From NCBI GenBank assembly GCA_039817415.1, contig JBCBVV010000006.1:124001-188000 (forward strand): a stretch of DNA of 64,000 nt. Reading direction: 5' to 3'. Position 1 is the first letter of the stretch; every line of letters starts with the position of its first letter. The DNA comes from JALEFZ01 sp039817415. GTDB lineage: Bacteria > Bacteroidota > Bacteroidia > J057. The notes under the pieces were generated by a model, which worked only from the letters and a program-made list of their open reading frames with translations, was not told the origin of the DNA and ran no database searches. The translations under genes and the position numbers were made by a program. Below are positions 51,498 through 60,695 of the stretch, piece by piece.

Positions 51498-54400
51498 ATG
51501 AAAGCACACCATAACTACCTATTCTGGTTGGGCGCCATTCTGTTCCTACTTGGTCCCTATACGCTCAATGGCCAAAACAAACTCCTCTGGAAAATTACGG
51601 GAAACGGGCTTGAGAAGCCCTCATATCTATTTGGCACCATACACGTTTCAGACTCACGGGCCTTCTATTTCCATGACTCCGTTTTAATGGCCTTACAGTC
51701 CTGTGATGCTTTTGCTACAGAAATCCATCCGGATTCTATGTCCAAATTCTTCTTGAATATTCTCTATGGAGACTTTGATTTTTATTCCCTTTATACGGGT
51801 TCAAATGATCTCTCTGGTGGACAGGATCAATTAAGTCCTCAGTATTTCCAGTACGAAAACAACGATCAATCAAGCATCCCTCAACTGAATGATTTGTTCA
51901 AAAAATGGAAGAACCTCCTTCCTCAGAATACAGCTTCCAGAAAGGAAATAGATCGGTGGAAGCAACACCTAGCAGACCTCAAATTAACCTACCCTGAAAA
52001 ATCCCCAAGTTCCTTTGTGGATGCCTATTTGAGCGGAATTGCCATGGGCTTTGACAAAGAAATTTTTGGCTTAGAGGAGCTTCGAACCCAACTGGATATG
52101 TATCAGCGTCTCGTGGGGGGACCAACGATGAGTAAAATGGCAAAATTGAATGCTTCGGAGGAGAATATGATTTTGGCCTATGCCAGTGGAGACCTTGATT
52201 TCATAGAGGAACTTTTTGGTCCCGAGATCATTCAGGAGGACTTTATCAATGGCCGAAATGTAGGCATGGCAGATCGAGTTGATGATATTATTTCAACTGG
52301 CAAAACGCTATTCGCCACTTTTGGGGCAGGACATTTACTGGCGGACCAAGGTGTACATGAATTGCTGAGGAAAAAAGGATATACCGTCGAAGTTGTCCCT
52401 GCTGTTTATACAGGTTATTCCGCAGATTTTGATTCCCCTTCTCATACCAGCAGATGGCAAACCTTCACCGATAGCTTAGGCGGATATAGCATTGACATGC
52501 CAGCGCAAGTTCAAGACTACACCCATATCAAAAGTAGTTCCTATAGCTTATCAGATGTTCCTGTTGCAGATATGCAGTCCAATAGAATGGCCTTTGATTT
52601 CCCGACCATGTCTGCTTATGGGATTTCCTATAGAACCCTTCCTATCAAGGATTTCCCATTAGACAAAGATGAGATTTTCGAAGAGGAATTACCTCAATAT
52701 TCAGGTTATCTGTATGGGACCCTAGGTACATTAGATACCTTTTTCATCGATGGGATGGAATGGAGAGAATACAGAAGAGATGTCGGGGAAGGGTCCAGAA
52801 ATGTAACAAGGGTAGGTATTAAAGGAAATAAAGTCATGAGGATGGTGCATCAGTCCATTGATCCGTCAGCTAAAGACACCTCTTTTAGGGATTTCTTTGC
52901 CTCCATTCAGTTTTTTCCGCACAAGGCAGAACCATTTCGCCAAGAGCTTCCCAAAGGCGAAAACTTCCACATACCCGTCCTAGGCCAATACTGGACAGCT
53001 GTTGATTCCTACATGGTTGGCTACGAAGGACTGGAACGAAAAACAACGTACCAATGTACCGATCCTGAAACGGGATTTGGATTCCAAACCTCAGTGATTG
53101 ATTTCAAGCCTTACTATTATATCCCTGATGAAGATAGCTTTATAAGAAAAATGGGGGTAAAGTCTACCTCCTATAACGAAAGCATGCGACTCGAAAAAAC
53201 GGTGGCGGTTAACAAGCAAAGGCGTTGGGAATATCTATTTGAGAGTTCTGAATCAAACCATATTCGACGGTCGCAATATTGGATAGAAGGAGGGAGATTC
53301 TTTGAAATGACCTCTTTTCAAGAGAAGGGATATGAATATGATTCTCTACAGGAAGTATTTTTCAAGTCCTTTGACATGGAGGAAGGTCCAGCTGTAGTTG
53401 ACCTGTACACCCCTAAGCTGGCTCTTATTGAACAGGCGTTGAGATCCACAGACTCATTGAGTAGAGAAAGGGGCAAGAGAGCGCTTTCCTACTATCCTTT
53501 TGAACAGGGAATTGAACCATTTTTTGAAGAAATGCTCATGAAATCCTACCCCGATGATAGTTCGTTTTATGGCGTAAAAGGCTTTCTTTTCGACCAATAT
53601 AATCGAAAGGTAGCCACACCTCCCATAGACTTCTGGAAACGACTTTATATGGCGGAAATAACGCCTACCTCCCTTAGAGGACGAATGTTAATGGCATTTC
53701 TCGGTAATCAATCCATGACTGACTCTGATTCTGCAGAGTTTGTATTAGGCCGCGAACTCTTCACCACCCTTCCACCCAAAAATTTCAGACTGAACTACAA
53801 TTTCTTTCTTGCTTATGAAAAAGAAAAAGGGCCAAGCTATGTTATGAAGGACAAAGCCTTTCTCCTTTCCATTTTAGATGATCAAGTTTATAGAAAAAGA
53901 GTCTTAGAATGTTTGGGATATGCTTTAGATCAAGATAGTACCCATCAGATTAGGTTTGACTCCACTGAAATGGCAGACCTTTTTCGCTACATGGAATATG
54001 ACCTTCATAAGCATGACAGCTTGGATGGGGCTAGAGAAGATAGATATTATGGAATAGGAACTCCCGTTACCTACCTTAGGCTGTTGCGAAATACCGGAAA
54101 TAGGGAGCAGGCAAAGACTGTAGCCAATAACTATTTAAGGAAAGGGCCAAATAAGGCATACAGCATAGCCGCTCTGAAGGTATTGCTTAAGCATGATTTC
54201 CCCATTCCCCAAGATAAGTTGAAGGCCCTTCTGGAAAGCCCCATTACTGCTTTCAGTACGCTCCACGCCTTCCGGGAAGCAGGAACAGTCGATAAGTTAC
54301 CTGATGAATATAGGACGGTAGAGGCCATTGCCAAAGCAAAAATCCAATTGGAAGCAGGTTATTATGAAGACAGCGACATCGAGATAAAGATGGAAGAGGA

Positions 54401-54629
54401 TGTGAAGCTAAGGGGAAAGCGAATTCTTATTTTTTCGATCACCTACGGAAAAGACAAAACAGAGCATCCTGTAGTTATGGGCCCTTTTGGAAAGGATGTT
54501 GGCAGCACAGACCTTCTCGGCCTACAAACTTCCTATAAAATAAGATTTAGCATAAACGATGAAAAGGATTACGTTCCAGAGTTACTGAAGAAACTCTTTC
54601 AGAAAATTGATTTCGAAGCGCAATACTAG
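51498..54629 (+). CDS. TraB/GumN-family protein with a 700-residue C-terminal extension
   Basis: 1043 residues with a signal peptide (cleavage near L-N-G-Q). Residues 28-312 are a TraB/GumN domain with both G-x-x-H motifs, G-T-I-H (46-49) and G-A-G-H (276-279), plus Glu75 and N-G-R-N (251-254); such domains are proposed metalloproteases. Family members are usually about 300 residues. The extension holds two successive similar beta-rich modules (about 323-480 and 485-635, each ending in a Phe-rich F-F-x-S-(I/F) strand). A helical, HEAT-like region (about 640-900) and a final mixed domain follow. Membership of the N-terminal part is clear; the extension is unassigned. Confidence 0.82.
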   Translation: MKAHHNYLFWLGAILFLLGPYTLNGQNKLLWKITGNGLEKPSYLFGTIHVSDSRAFYFHDSVLMALQSCDAFATEIHPDSMSKFFLNILYGDFDFYSLYTGSNDLSGGQDQLSPQYFQYENNDQSSIPQLNDLFKKWKNLLPQNTASRKEIDRWKQHLADLKLTYPEKSPSSFVDAYLSGIAMGFDKEIFGLEELRTQLDMYQRLVGGPTMSKMAKLNASEENMILAYASGDLDFIEELFGPEIIQEDFINGRNVGMADRVDDIISTGKTLFATFGAGHLLADQGVHELLRKKGYTVEVVPAVYTGYSADFDSPSHTSRWQTFTDSLGGYSIDMPAQVQDYTHIKSSSYSLSDVPVADMQSNRMAFDFPTMSAYGISYRTLPIKDFPLDKDEIFEEELPQYSGYLYGTLGTLDTFFIDGMEWREYRRDVGEGSRNVTRVGIKGNKVMRMVHQSIDPSAKDTSFRDFFASIQFFPHKAEPFRQELPKGENFHIPVLGQYWTAVDSYMVGYEGLERKTTYQCTDPETGFGFQTSVIDFKPYYYIPDEDSFIRKMGVKSTSYNESMRLEKTVAVNKQRRWEYLFESSESNHIRRSQYWIEGGRFFEMTSFQEKGYEYDSLQEVFFKSFDMEEGPAVVDLYTPKLALIEQALRSTDSLSRERGKRALSYYPFEQGIEPFFEEMLMKSYPDDSSFYGVKGFLFDQYNRKVATPPIDFWKRLYMAEITPTSLRGRMLMAFLGNQSMTDSDSAEFVLGRELFTTLPPKNFRLNYNFFLAYEKEKGPSYVMKDKAFLLSILDDQVYRKRVLECLGYALDQDSTHQIRFDSTEMADLFRYMEYDLHKHDSLDGAREDRYYGIGTPVTYLRLLRNTGNREQAKTVANNYLRKGPNKAYSIAALKVLLKHDFPIPQDKLKALLESPITAFSTLHAFREAGTVDKLPDEYRTVEAIAKAKIQLEAGYYEDSDIEIKMEEDVKLRGKRILIFSITYGKDKTEHPVVMGPFGKDVGSTDLLGLQTSYKIRFSINDEKDYVPELLKKLFQKIDFEAQY

Positions 54630-55717
54630 CGACTCAAATAGGCCTCCGTGAGGTATGCTCTCAAGGCATAAATGCCATTAACCGTATTAGCTTCACCTGA
54701 ATTTGCACAAACGACTACAGCTAGCTTCTTGGCTGGGTAAATGATGGTATGTGTATAAAAGCATCCCAGGCTACCATCATGTCCACTGTAGTAAGTCTTG
54801 CTTCCTCCGACTTCCATTTCTCCATGTCTCCAACCGAGCGAGTACTCCTCAAGACCAAAATGTGCCATTTGGTACAAGGGGTCTTCATGAACCAATGCAT
54901 CTAGCTGTTCCTGTACGAAAAGGGCGTAGTCCCCCATCGTCTGGCTTACACCTCCGGCAGGTGCCATATAAGCAGGAAGGTTATAGGAATGATTGGGATT
55001 GAGGGGTTCATAAGCGGTAGAATCTCCCCCAAAATGGCCCCAGGGCTGATCGGCAGACATTCTATTAGGCAAACCAATGAATGATTTGACCTTCTTGTCA
55101 TTCCATCTGCTTTTCTCCAAAAAAGTTTCAAAGGAAAAGCCTGATATCCCTTCCAGCATCATAGCTGCCAGTACATAACCCGCATTGGAGTATACATATA
55201 ATTCCTTCTTCTTCGAATCAGGAAATTTAGGTTCCATGCCCAATACATGGCGGGCAAACTGCCACCTTTTCATGAATAAAGGGCCCTTCAATTCTGGTAG
55301 AGATTTGAATTCAAGTCCAGCCGTGAATGGTGGGATACCCGCTCTATGGCTCAACAAATCCTGAAGGGTAATATCGTAATATGCCTCTTTCGAAGTTCGC
55401 TTGAGATTGGGGAAAACATCAAAGAATTTCACCTCCAGAGATTCTTCTGAAACCATCAGCGCATGTTGAATATACTGGGCCGTCATCGCCTTGGTATTCG
55501 ATCCAAGATGCCAATAATGGTCCTCCTGAATGGGAATCATCGAATCCGACCTTGTAGAACCACCCCAGTCCCTTAGGATAGTATCTGGTGTAATGATAGC
55601 TGCGCTCCATCCTATAATTCTATGAGCCTGACGGATAGAATCCATGTGCTCAAAGTGATTTTGGGCGTTCAGAAAAAGAGGGAATAGCAGAATGGCCGTA
55701 GCAAGGACTTTTTTCAT
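54626..55717 (-). CDS. Class C beta-lactamase-like serine hydrolase
   Basis: 363 residues from the ATG that starts the signal peptide (cleavage near L-N-A-Q). Catalytic motifs are S-N-T-K (Ser73, Lys76), Y-S-N (Tyr176) and a late H-D-G in S-G-H-D-G-S. This is the pattern of the Beta-lactamase/transpeptidase-like superfamily, which includes D-amino-peptidases and esterases. Antibiotic hydrolysis cannot be inferred. It follows the membrane protein gene at 55728 by 10 nt and overlaps the convergent TraB gene by 4 nt. Confidence 0.88.
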   Translation of the reverse strand: MKKVLATAILLFPLFLNAQNHFEHMDSIRQAHRIIGWSAAIITPDTILRDWGGSTRSDSMIPIQEDHYWHLGSNTKAMTAQYIQHALMVSEESLEVKFFDVFPNLKRTSKEAYYDITLQDLLSHRAGIPPFTAGLEFKSLPELKGPLFMKRWQFARHVLGMEPKFPDSKKKELYVYSNAGYVLAAMMLEGISGFSFETFLEKSRWNDKKVKSFIGLPNRMSADQPWGHFGGDSTAYEPLNPNHSYNLPAYMAPAGGVSQTMGDYALFVQEQLDALVHEDPLYQMAHFGLEEYSLGWRHGEMEVGGSKTYYSGHDGSLGCFYTHTIIYPAKKLAVVVCANSGEANTVNGIYALRAYLTEAYLSR

Positions 55718-55727
55718 AGAAATGGAA

Positions 55728-56468
55728 TTAGGGAACAGATACACCAGATTTTTCAGCAATCAAAGTAAGAATTTCAAGTTTGGTTTGGGGATCAACTAAG
55801 TTTTTGTATTGAAAATCCAGGACGGCTTCGTCGCCTACATAGACACTATAAAAGGGTTCATCAGCCTCTTCAGGCTCTCCTTGCCAATTTTCATAATAGG
55901 TGCCGTAGCTTATCGAATCTACTCTGCTATACAGAATATATTCTTCCAGGTCGCCTCGGTAAAAACGATTTTCTTCAAATACCCAAAAGTTGGTGGTGGA
56001 TTGACCATACACCAAGATCGAAATGGGAATACTCAACATGGAAATTAATCCAGCCAATACGAAGGACCTAAAATTATGATATAGCTGGGTGAACCAAAGA
56101 AAATTCCAGAACTGTCTTTTTTGATAGAAGAGGTAGGCTATCCCACACCATATCACGAAACCAAAGGCAATCGCAACAAACATTCCTCCGATGTAGCTTC
56201 CCAATTCCCCTTCCTTCATCGTCATGATGGCATCCACTTCCGCAATGCGGTTGTCAACCATCCCGGTAAACATAGCTCCAAGACCTAGCCCAAGTCCAAT
56301 GATGGCCACTACGGTCAAAAACTCAATCCACCTGTAATGGGTGTAGAAGGGCTTACTATAATCTTCTAAAGCAGGCTTTTGTGATCTTATGCGCTTTCCA
56401 ATGGGCAAAATTTTACTGGCAATCCACCAGCCAATCCCTCCCGTCAGGACTTTGATCAGAAAAAACAT
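55728..56468 (-). CDS. Hypothetical membrane protein
   Basis: 246 residues from the ATG at 56468. Hydrophobic segments are at about 2-20, 47-68, 93-113 and 135-155. A soluble C-terminal region of about 80 residues follows, rich in Tyr, Glu and Asp (Y-I-L-Y-S-R-V-D-S-I-S-Y-G). No family is recognised. The adjacency to the serine hydrolase gene (10 nt) implies one transcript. Confidence 0.7.
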   Translation of the reverse strand: MFFLIKVLTGGIGWWIASKILPIGKRIRSQKPALEDYSKPFYTHYRWIEFLTVVAIIGLGLGLGAMFTGMVDNRIAEVDAIMTMKEGELGSYIGGMFVAIAFGFVIWCGIAYLFYQKRQFWNFLWFTQLYHNFRSFVLAGLISMLSIPISILVYGQSTTNFWVFEENRFYRGDLEEYILYSRVDSISYGTYYENWQGEPEEADEPFYSVYVGDEAVLDFQYKNLVDPQTKLEILTLIAEKSGVSVP

Positions 56469-56507
56469 AGTTGAGTTATTGTGGCTTATTGATGGATTAA
56501 AGATAGA

Positions 56508-56520
56508 CTTGTCCGACAAG
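56508..56520. promoter_or_regulatory. Inverted repeat in a divergent promoter region
   Basis: CTTGTC-C-GACAAG, 6-bp arms with a 1-nt centre, 40 nt upstream of the membrane protein start. Possible operator; weak evidence. Confidence 0.25.
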
Positions 56521-56609
56521 GGAAAAAAGTATTCAACCGATATTATACGCTCCATGTATCATGATGCAGGATATATCGTATATTCCACTTTGTCCACACC
56601 TCAATCCAT

Positions 56610-57485
56610 ATGAAGTATTCCCAGCAAATCCAGATCATCAGTATCCTTTTATCAGGTATTTTTCTCCTGCTACTGACCAACTGCCAAGGCACCGTAGAAG
56701 AAGAGGAAACACAAGAAGAGCAACCAGCACCTGAGGCCATACAAGAGGTTGAATTTAACCTGCCCGAATTCATCCAGTATGAGGAATTGATACAAACTAA
56801 GGGTGAATTGGTGTTGGATCGTCTTGAGTATTATCAAGACATACGCGACAATGAGAGCAAAACCCGCCAAGAGGCAGGCAAACTAGAATACACAGATATT
56901 TATCCGCTAGGCTGGTCCAAATCGGGAAATTTTGCCTTTGCAGAACATGGAATGACTTATCAGGGAGCTCATGAAATAACCTATCGAATTCTAGATACCA
57001 ATCGAAACGATACCCTATTTGACAAAACTTTTATATATGCCTTTGTGGAAGACACCACAGATGATACCTACCTAGACATGGATGCAGATGAAGTCATCCT
57101 CTTCAAAGATAAAGCTCAGCTAACAGCTCCCTTCAAGACGCTATGGAGAACCACCCAACAACCCCTTTTCAAGGTGTTTAACCAGTTCGATATAACATTT
57201 AACCCTAGATCTACCTATCAGGCTGTAGGGGATTTTGAAGGACCGGGATTCAAGGTGATCAAACAAACCATGAGTGAAGAAGAGACGGCTTATTTCCTCC
57301 TGAGCAAAGTCTATCCTAAATACCTCTTGACTAGAAGCTACTTCGACAATGAATTTCCAAGCATTCAAGGATACTTTGTCAGTCCCAACAATACGCATTT
57401 TGCGGTGCTAAGCAGGCAGAAAAGAAAAATGTTTGAGATGACCCATGAAATAGTCCCCTATGTGGTGGGATACAAAAGAATGTAG
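56610..57485 (+). CDS. Hypothetical lipoprotein
   Basis: 291 residues. The signal peptide ends in L-T-N-C (Cys25), followed by a Glu/Gln-rich linker (about 29-46). The rest looks like a mixed alpha/beta domain with several Tyr/Phe-rich strands. No family or active-site motif is recognised. It is divergent from the membrane protein gene and ends one base before the convergent rlmN gene. Confidence 0.75.
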   Translation: MKYSQQIQIISILLSGIFLLLLTNCQGTVEEEETQEEQPAPEAIQEVEFNLPEFIQYEELIQTKGELVLDRLEYYQDIRDNESKTRQEAGKLEYTDIYPLGWSKSGNFAFAEHGMTYQGAHEITYRILDTNRNDTLFDKTFIYAFVEDTTDDTYLDMDADEVILFKDKAQLTAPFKTLWRTTQQPLFKVFNQFDITFNPRSTYQAVGDFEGPGFKVIKQTMSEEETAYFLLSKVYPKYLLTRSYFDNEFPSIQGYFVSPNNTHFAVLSRQKRKMFEMTHEIVPYVVGYKRM

Positions 57486-57486
57486 C

Positions 57487-58530
57487 TTACCAATTTTTCA
57501 AGGCTAGTTGCCCACAAGCACCATCTACATCTTTTCCGCGTGATCTTCTCACATTGACGATCACACCATGATCTTCCAAATACTTGATAAAGGCATCGCT
57601 TCGTCTACGCGAGGCATTGACGAAATTGGCCAGGTCTACGGGATTGTATTCGATGATGTTAACTTTGGAAGGGACGATTTTGGTGAATTCAACCAACTCT
57701 TTTGCATGTTCCAGACTGTCGTTTACATCCTGAAAAACGCAGTATTCGTAGGTAATTCTCGTTTTGGTTTTTTCGTAGAAGTATTCTAGGGACTCTGTCA
57801 ACTTCTCCAAGTCATTGGATTCATTGATAGGCATGATTTTGTTTCGGGTCTCGTCATTAGCAGCATGCAAGGACAAGGCAAACTCAAATTTCACATCGTC
57901 ATCCCCTAGTTTCTTGATCATTTTTGCGATACCTGCTGTAGAAACGGTAATGCGCTTAGGAGACATCCCCATTCCGTCCTCTGAGGTGATCTTATCTATG
58001 GAAGAAAGGACATTTCTGTAATTCAGAAGCGGCTCTCCCATTCCCATATACACAATATTCGTCAGGCCTCTACCGAACTCTTTTTCAGCTTCCTTCTGAA
58101 TGTGCTGAACCTGATCGTATATCTCGTAGTGGAATAAGTTTCTCTTGAGATCGAGGAAGCCTGTCCCACAAAATTTACAATCCAGAGAGCATCCTGCTTG
58201 AGAGGATACGCAAGCTGTAATTCGTTTGGGAGTAGGAATGAGAACCCCTTCCACCATTTGCCCGGTACCTAGCTCAAAGGCGAATTTGACGGTTCCATCT
58301 ACACTCTTCTGTCGATCTAAGATTTTCACTTGGTCGATGACAAAGCGTTCGGACAGTTTTTCCCGTAGCGCTTTGCTTACATTACTCATCTCCTCAAAGT
58401 CTCCCGCGTGCTTTTTCCACAACCACTCATAAATCTGCTTGGCTCTGAACTTTTTCTCGTTCATGGCCTCCATCTCCTCCTGCAGTTGTTCAAGGGTAAG
58501 GGAGCGTATATTTTTTTTCCTCTCCGACAT
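57487..58530 (-). CDS. rlmN: 23S rRNA / tRNA adenine-C2 methyltransferase RlmN
   Basis: 347 residues. The radical-SAM cluster is C-S-L-D-C-K-F-C (Cys114, Cys118, Cys121). The two mechanistic cysteines are visible: Cys107 in I-T-A-C-V-S-S and the methyl-carrying Cys339 in D-G-A-C-G-Q-L. Further motifs are M-G-M-G-E-P-L-L-N and S-L-H-A-A-N-D. It methylates A2503 of 23S rRNA and some tRNAs. The terminator of msrA lies immediately upstream. Confidence 0.96.
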   Translation of the reverse strand: MSERKKNIRSLTLEQLQEEMEAMNEKKFRAKQIYEWLWKKHAGDFEEMSNVSKALREKLSERFVIDQVKILDRQKSVDGTVKFAFELGTGQMVEGVLIPTPKRITACVSSQAGCSLDCKFCGTGFLDLKRNLFHYEIYDQVQHIQKEAEKEFGRGLTNIVYMGMGEPLLNYRNVLSSIDKITSEDGMGMSPKRITVSTAGIAKMIKKLGDDDVKFEFALSLHAANDETRNKIMPINESNDLEKLTESLEYFYEKTKTRITYEYCVFQDVNDSLEHAKELVEFTKIVPSKVNIIEYNPVDLANFVNASRRRSDAFIKYLEDHGVIVNVRRSRGKDVDGACGQLALKNW

Positions 58531-58555
58531 GTTACAAAGATATGAAAAGGGGGCT

Positions 58556-58596
58556 AAAAAATGTGAGCCACAGGATCACAAAAACCCTGTGGCTCA
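58556..58596 (-). terminator. Terminator of msrA
   Basis: TGAGCCACAGG and CCTGTGGCTCA form an 11-bp perfect stem; on the minus strand a run of six U follows. It lies between msrA and rlmN. Confidence 0.85.
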
Positions 58597-58616
58597 TAAA
58601 GATGTACCTGCTTGGC

Positions 58617-59156
58617 CTAGCTCTTCAGCATATCAGCATATTGCTTTCTGAATTTACTAACCTTAGGGTTAATGACAAAGGCACAATACGGCTGGTTGCC
58701 ATGCTCATTGAAATAGTTCTGGTGATAGTCTTCTGCCTCATAAAATATTTCCAAAGGCTCAACTTCCGTTACAATAGGATTCGGATACAGCTCTTGGGCA
58801 CGCGTAATAGCTGCTTTCGCTTTATCCTTTTCTTCCTCTGTTGCATAATACACCCCAGAACGGTATTGGGTTCCTACATCATTGCCCTGACGGTTTAAGG
58901 TAGTAGGATCATGGGTCGTGAAGAAGATATCCAGAAGTTGATCATAGGTAATGACAGCGGGATCATAAGTAATCTTAATGCCTTCCGTATGACCTGTTGT
59001 TCCAGAACAAACTTCCTTGTAGGTAGGATTCGCAACATGACCTGCCGTGTAACCAGAAACTACTGCATGAACCCCTTTCAAATCCTGGTAGATTGCTTCT
59101 GTACACCAAAAGCATCCTCCAGCGAAAATGGCCGTTTTTAAAGAAGTGTTCTCCAT
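58617..59156 (-). CDS. msrA: Peptide-methionine (S)-S-oxide reductase
   Basis: 179 residues. The active site A-G-G-C-F-W-C-T-E gives catalytic Cys15, with G-Y-T-A-G-H near residue 35 and F-F-T-T-H-D-P-T-T-L-N-R-Q-G-N-D-V-G-T in the core. It repairs oxidised methionine. No MsrB domain is fused. Two inverted repeats lie upstream (59195-59233), which may regulate it. Confidence 0.95.
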   Translation of the reverse strand: MENTSLKTAIFAGGCFWCTEAIYQDLKGVHAVVSGYTAGHVANPTYKEVCSGTTGHTEGIKITYDPAVITYDQLLDIFFTTHDPTTLNRQGNDVGTQYRSGVYYATEEEKDKAKAAITRAQELYPNPIVTEVEPLEIFYEAEDYHQNYFNEHGNQPYCAFVINPKVSKFRKQYADMLKS

Positions 59157-59194
59157 TTTAGCTATACATTTTTTAAATCATACTAAATCAATTC

Positions 59195-59233
59195 ATGTTT
59201 GTTCAAACATCCCAATTGATTTTTACCAATCAA
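59195..59233. promoter_or_regulatory. Two inverted repeats upstream of msrA
   Basis: ATGTTTGTTCAAACAT (7+7 bp, 2-nt centre, 59195-59210) and TTGATT-N6-AATCAA (59216-59233) lie 38-77 nt before the msrA start. Either could be an operator. Confidence 0.35.
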
Positions 59234-59275
59234 CACAGATACGCCCTCGGAGGTTCAGAGTTTCCCAATTAAATG

Positions 59276-60493
59276 TTAAGAAAGTCGCTCACATAAAAAA
59301 GCTTTGGATTGGCCATCCACCTCTGTGCAAATCAGATACATCCTTCCTCCTTCTTTGAGCGATAGTTGCTGTCGAATGTTAGCAACAGATTGAAAGAAGT
59401 TCCGCTGAATCACATGGATAGTCTTCATCCCCCTCTTTTTGAGTTCCCTTTTCAACAAACGAGGTTTGTACTCAAAAACTTCCTTGATAGAAAATTGCCT
59501 ACCAGGAAAATCCTCCACTTGAGCTCCTTCTGTCAAAAAGAATCCCATAGGATGAGTAAATCTGCCAGAAACAGCAGGAAAATACCTCCCCATTAATTGG
59601 GAAAAACATCTTCCCTTATAAAAGGCTACATCAGCCTCCAACAAGATACTTGCTGTTATATTTTCTGATTCTGACTTAAGATTCTCCTTTCCTTTGAGGG
59701 GAAACGTATATCGGAAAAATTTTTGTCCATTATCTACAACCACCTCTAAATCAACCACTTCAGAGGATTCAATATCCCCTTCTGCTTCGAAAGTCACTTC
59801 ACGGACTTCATTTTTGGCGGAATGGATGTATATTTTACGGCAATTTGGAATTTTTTGAAGACCTTCATTTATGTCGTAGAGTGGTGAGGCCTTGACAACA
59901 ATTTTCCTCCCATGCGTAGATAGAAAGGGCCAAAGCTCGAAAATATTGGGAGAGCAGGCAGCCAAGTCATGAATTCGATTATCCTGATCGTCTCTTCTTG
60001 CAGGATCGATATAAATGAGATCAAAAGCTGGACCTTGGTACTGGCTTAGATATTCTTCAGCACGAGCATGAACCAAACGAATATTTTGAATTCCTAATTG
60101 GGAAAAGTTATGTTTCCCAATCAGATGCAGATCAGAGCGCATTTCGACGGAAATAACCTCCTCAAAATGATGAGAAAAGTGTAGCGAATCTACACCCAAT
60201 CCCATGCTAAGATCTAGACATCGCTTGCCCTGATAACTTTTCATGGCAGCTGTTCTTTCACTACTTGACTGCTGGTAGGCCAAAGGGGGGATTATGCACA
60301 GATAATTGTAATATGTAGGAAGCTTCGCTTTCGCTTTTTGCAGGTATTTGAGCTGAGTTGAAACCAAATGAGGAGGGAAAGGGTTATCCTTTTTCAACGA
60401 TAAGGCAAATCTTATGGGATCACGGTCCAGATTTTCCCTTATTATTGATCTAACGCTTTCACTTGTTAGAATATCTATTTCTTCCTCAGTCAT
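59276..60493 (-). CDS. Class I methyltransferase with THUMP-like domain (PG_1098 type)
   Basis: 405 residues. A helical N-terminal part is followed by a Rossmann methyltransferase with L-D-L-S-M-G-L-G-V-D-S near residue 93 (SAM motif I) and Y-I-D-P-A-R-R-D near 164 (motif IV). A C-terminal ferredoxin-like THUMP-like domain follows (L-K-K-R-G-M-K-T-I near 350). This architecture is a conserved Bacteroidota protein related to RNA methyltransferases; the target nucleotide is not established. Confidence 0.85.
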   Translation of the reverse strand: MTEEEIDILTSESVRSIIRENLDRDPIRFALSLKKDNPFPPHLVSTQLKYLQKAKAKLPTYYNYLCIIPPLAYQQSSSERTAAMKSYQGKRCLDLSMGLGVDSLHFSHHFEEVISVEMRSDLHLIGKHNFSQLGIQNIRLVHARAEEYLSQYQGPAFDLIYIDPARRDDQDNRIHDLAACSPNIFELWPFLSTHGRKIVVKASPLYDINEGLQKIPNCRKIYIHSAKNEVREVTFEAEGDIESSEVVDLEVVVDNGQKFFRYTFPLKGKENLKSESENITASILLEADVAFYKGRCFSQLMGRYFPAVSGRFTHPMGFFLTEGAQVEDFPGRQFSIKEVFEYKPRLLKRELKKRGMKTIHVIQRNFFQSVANIRQQLSLKEGGRMYLICTEVDGQSKAFLCERLS

Positions 60494-60566
60494 TTAGTGT
60501 GTATGGAATTTATTTTTACGTAAAACTCTTTTATCTTTCCGTATAAATCCAAATTTAGATTGAACA

Positions 60567-60689
60567 ATGAAGCGTTCTAAGTCAATTATCCTCATCTTCT
60601 TGATCCTGGGCTTTGTTGCCCTGACGACAACTAGTTGTTATTCTTCTCGCAATGTTTGCCAAGCAAAAAAGGTTGGTAACCATAGATAA
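60567..60689 (+). CDS. 40-residue lipoprotein
   Basis: An ATG-initiated frame of 40 codons plus TAA. After M-K-R-S-K-S come a hydrophobic helix and the lipobox-like T-T-S-C (Cys23), leaving a mature peptide of only 18 residues (C-Y-S-S-R-N-V-C-Q-A-K-K-V-G-N-H-R). The stop is 6 nt before the ytxJ ATG, so the two appear cotranscribed. The basic, Cys-containing tail is unusual. Short but well supported by signal, lipobox and spacing. Confidence 0.7.
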   Translation: MKRSKSIILIFLILGFVALTTTSCYSSRNVCQAKKVGNHR

Positions 60690-60695
60690 GATATA

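Noticed and set aside
54626..55717. Calling the serine hydrolase an antibiotic-resistance beta-lactamase
   Set aside because: The SxxK, YxN and HxG motifs are shared by esterases and peptidases of the same fold; nothing in the context indicates resistance.
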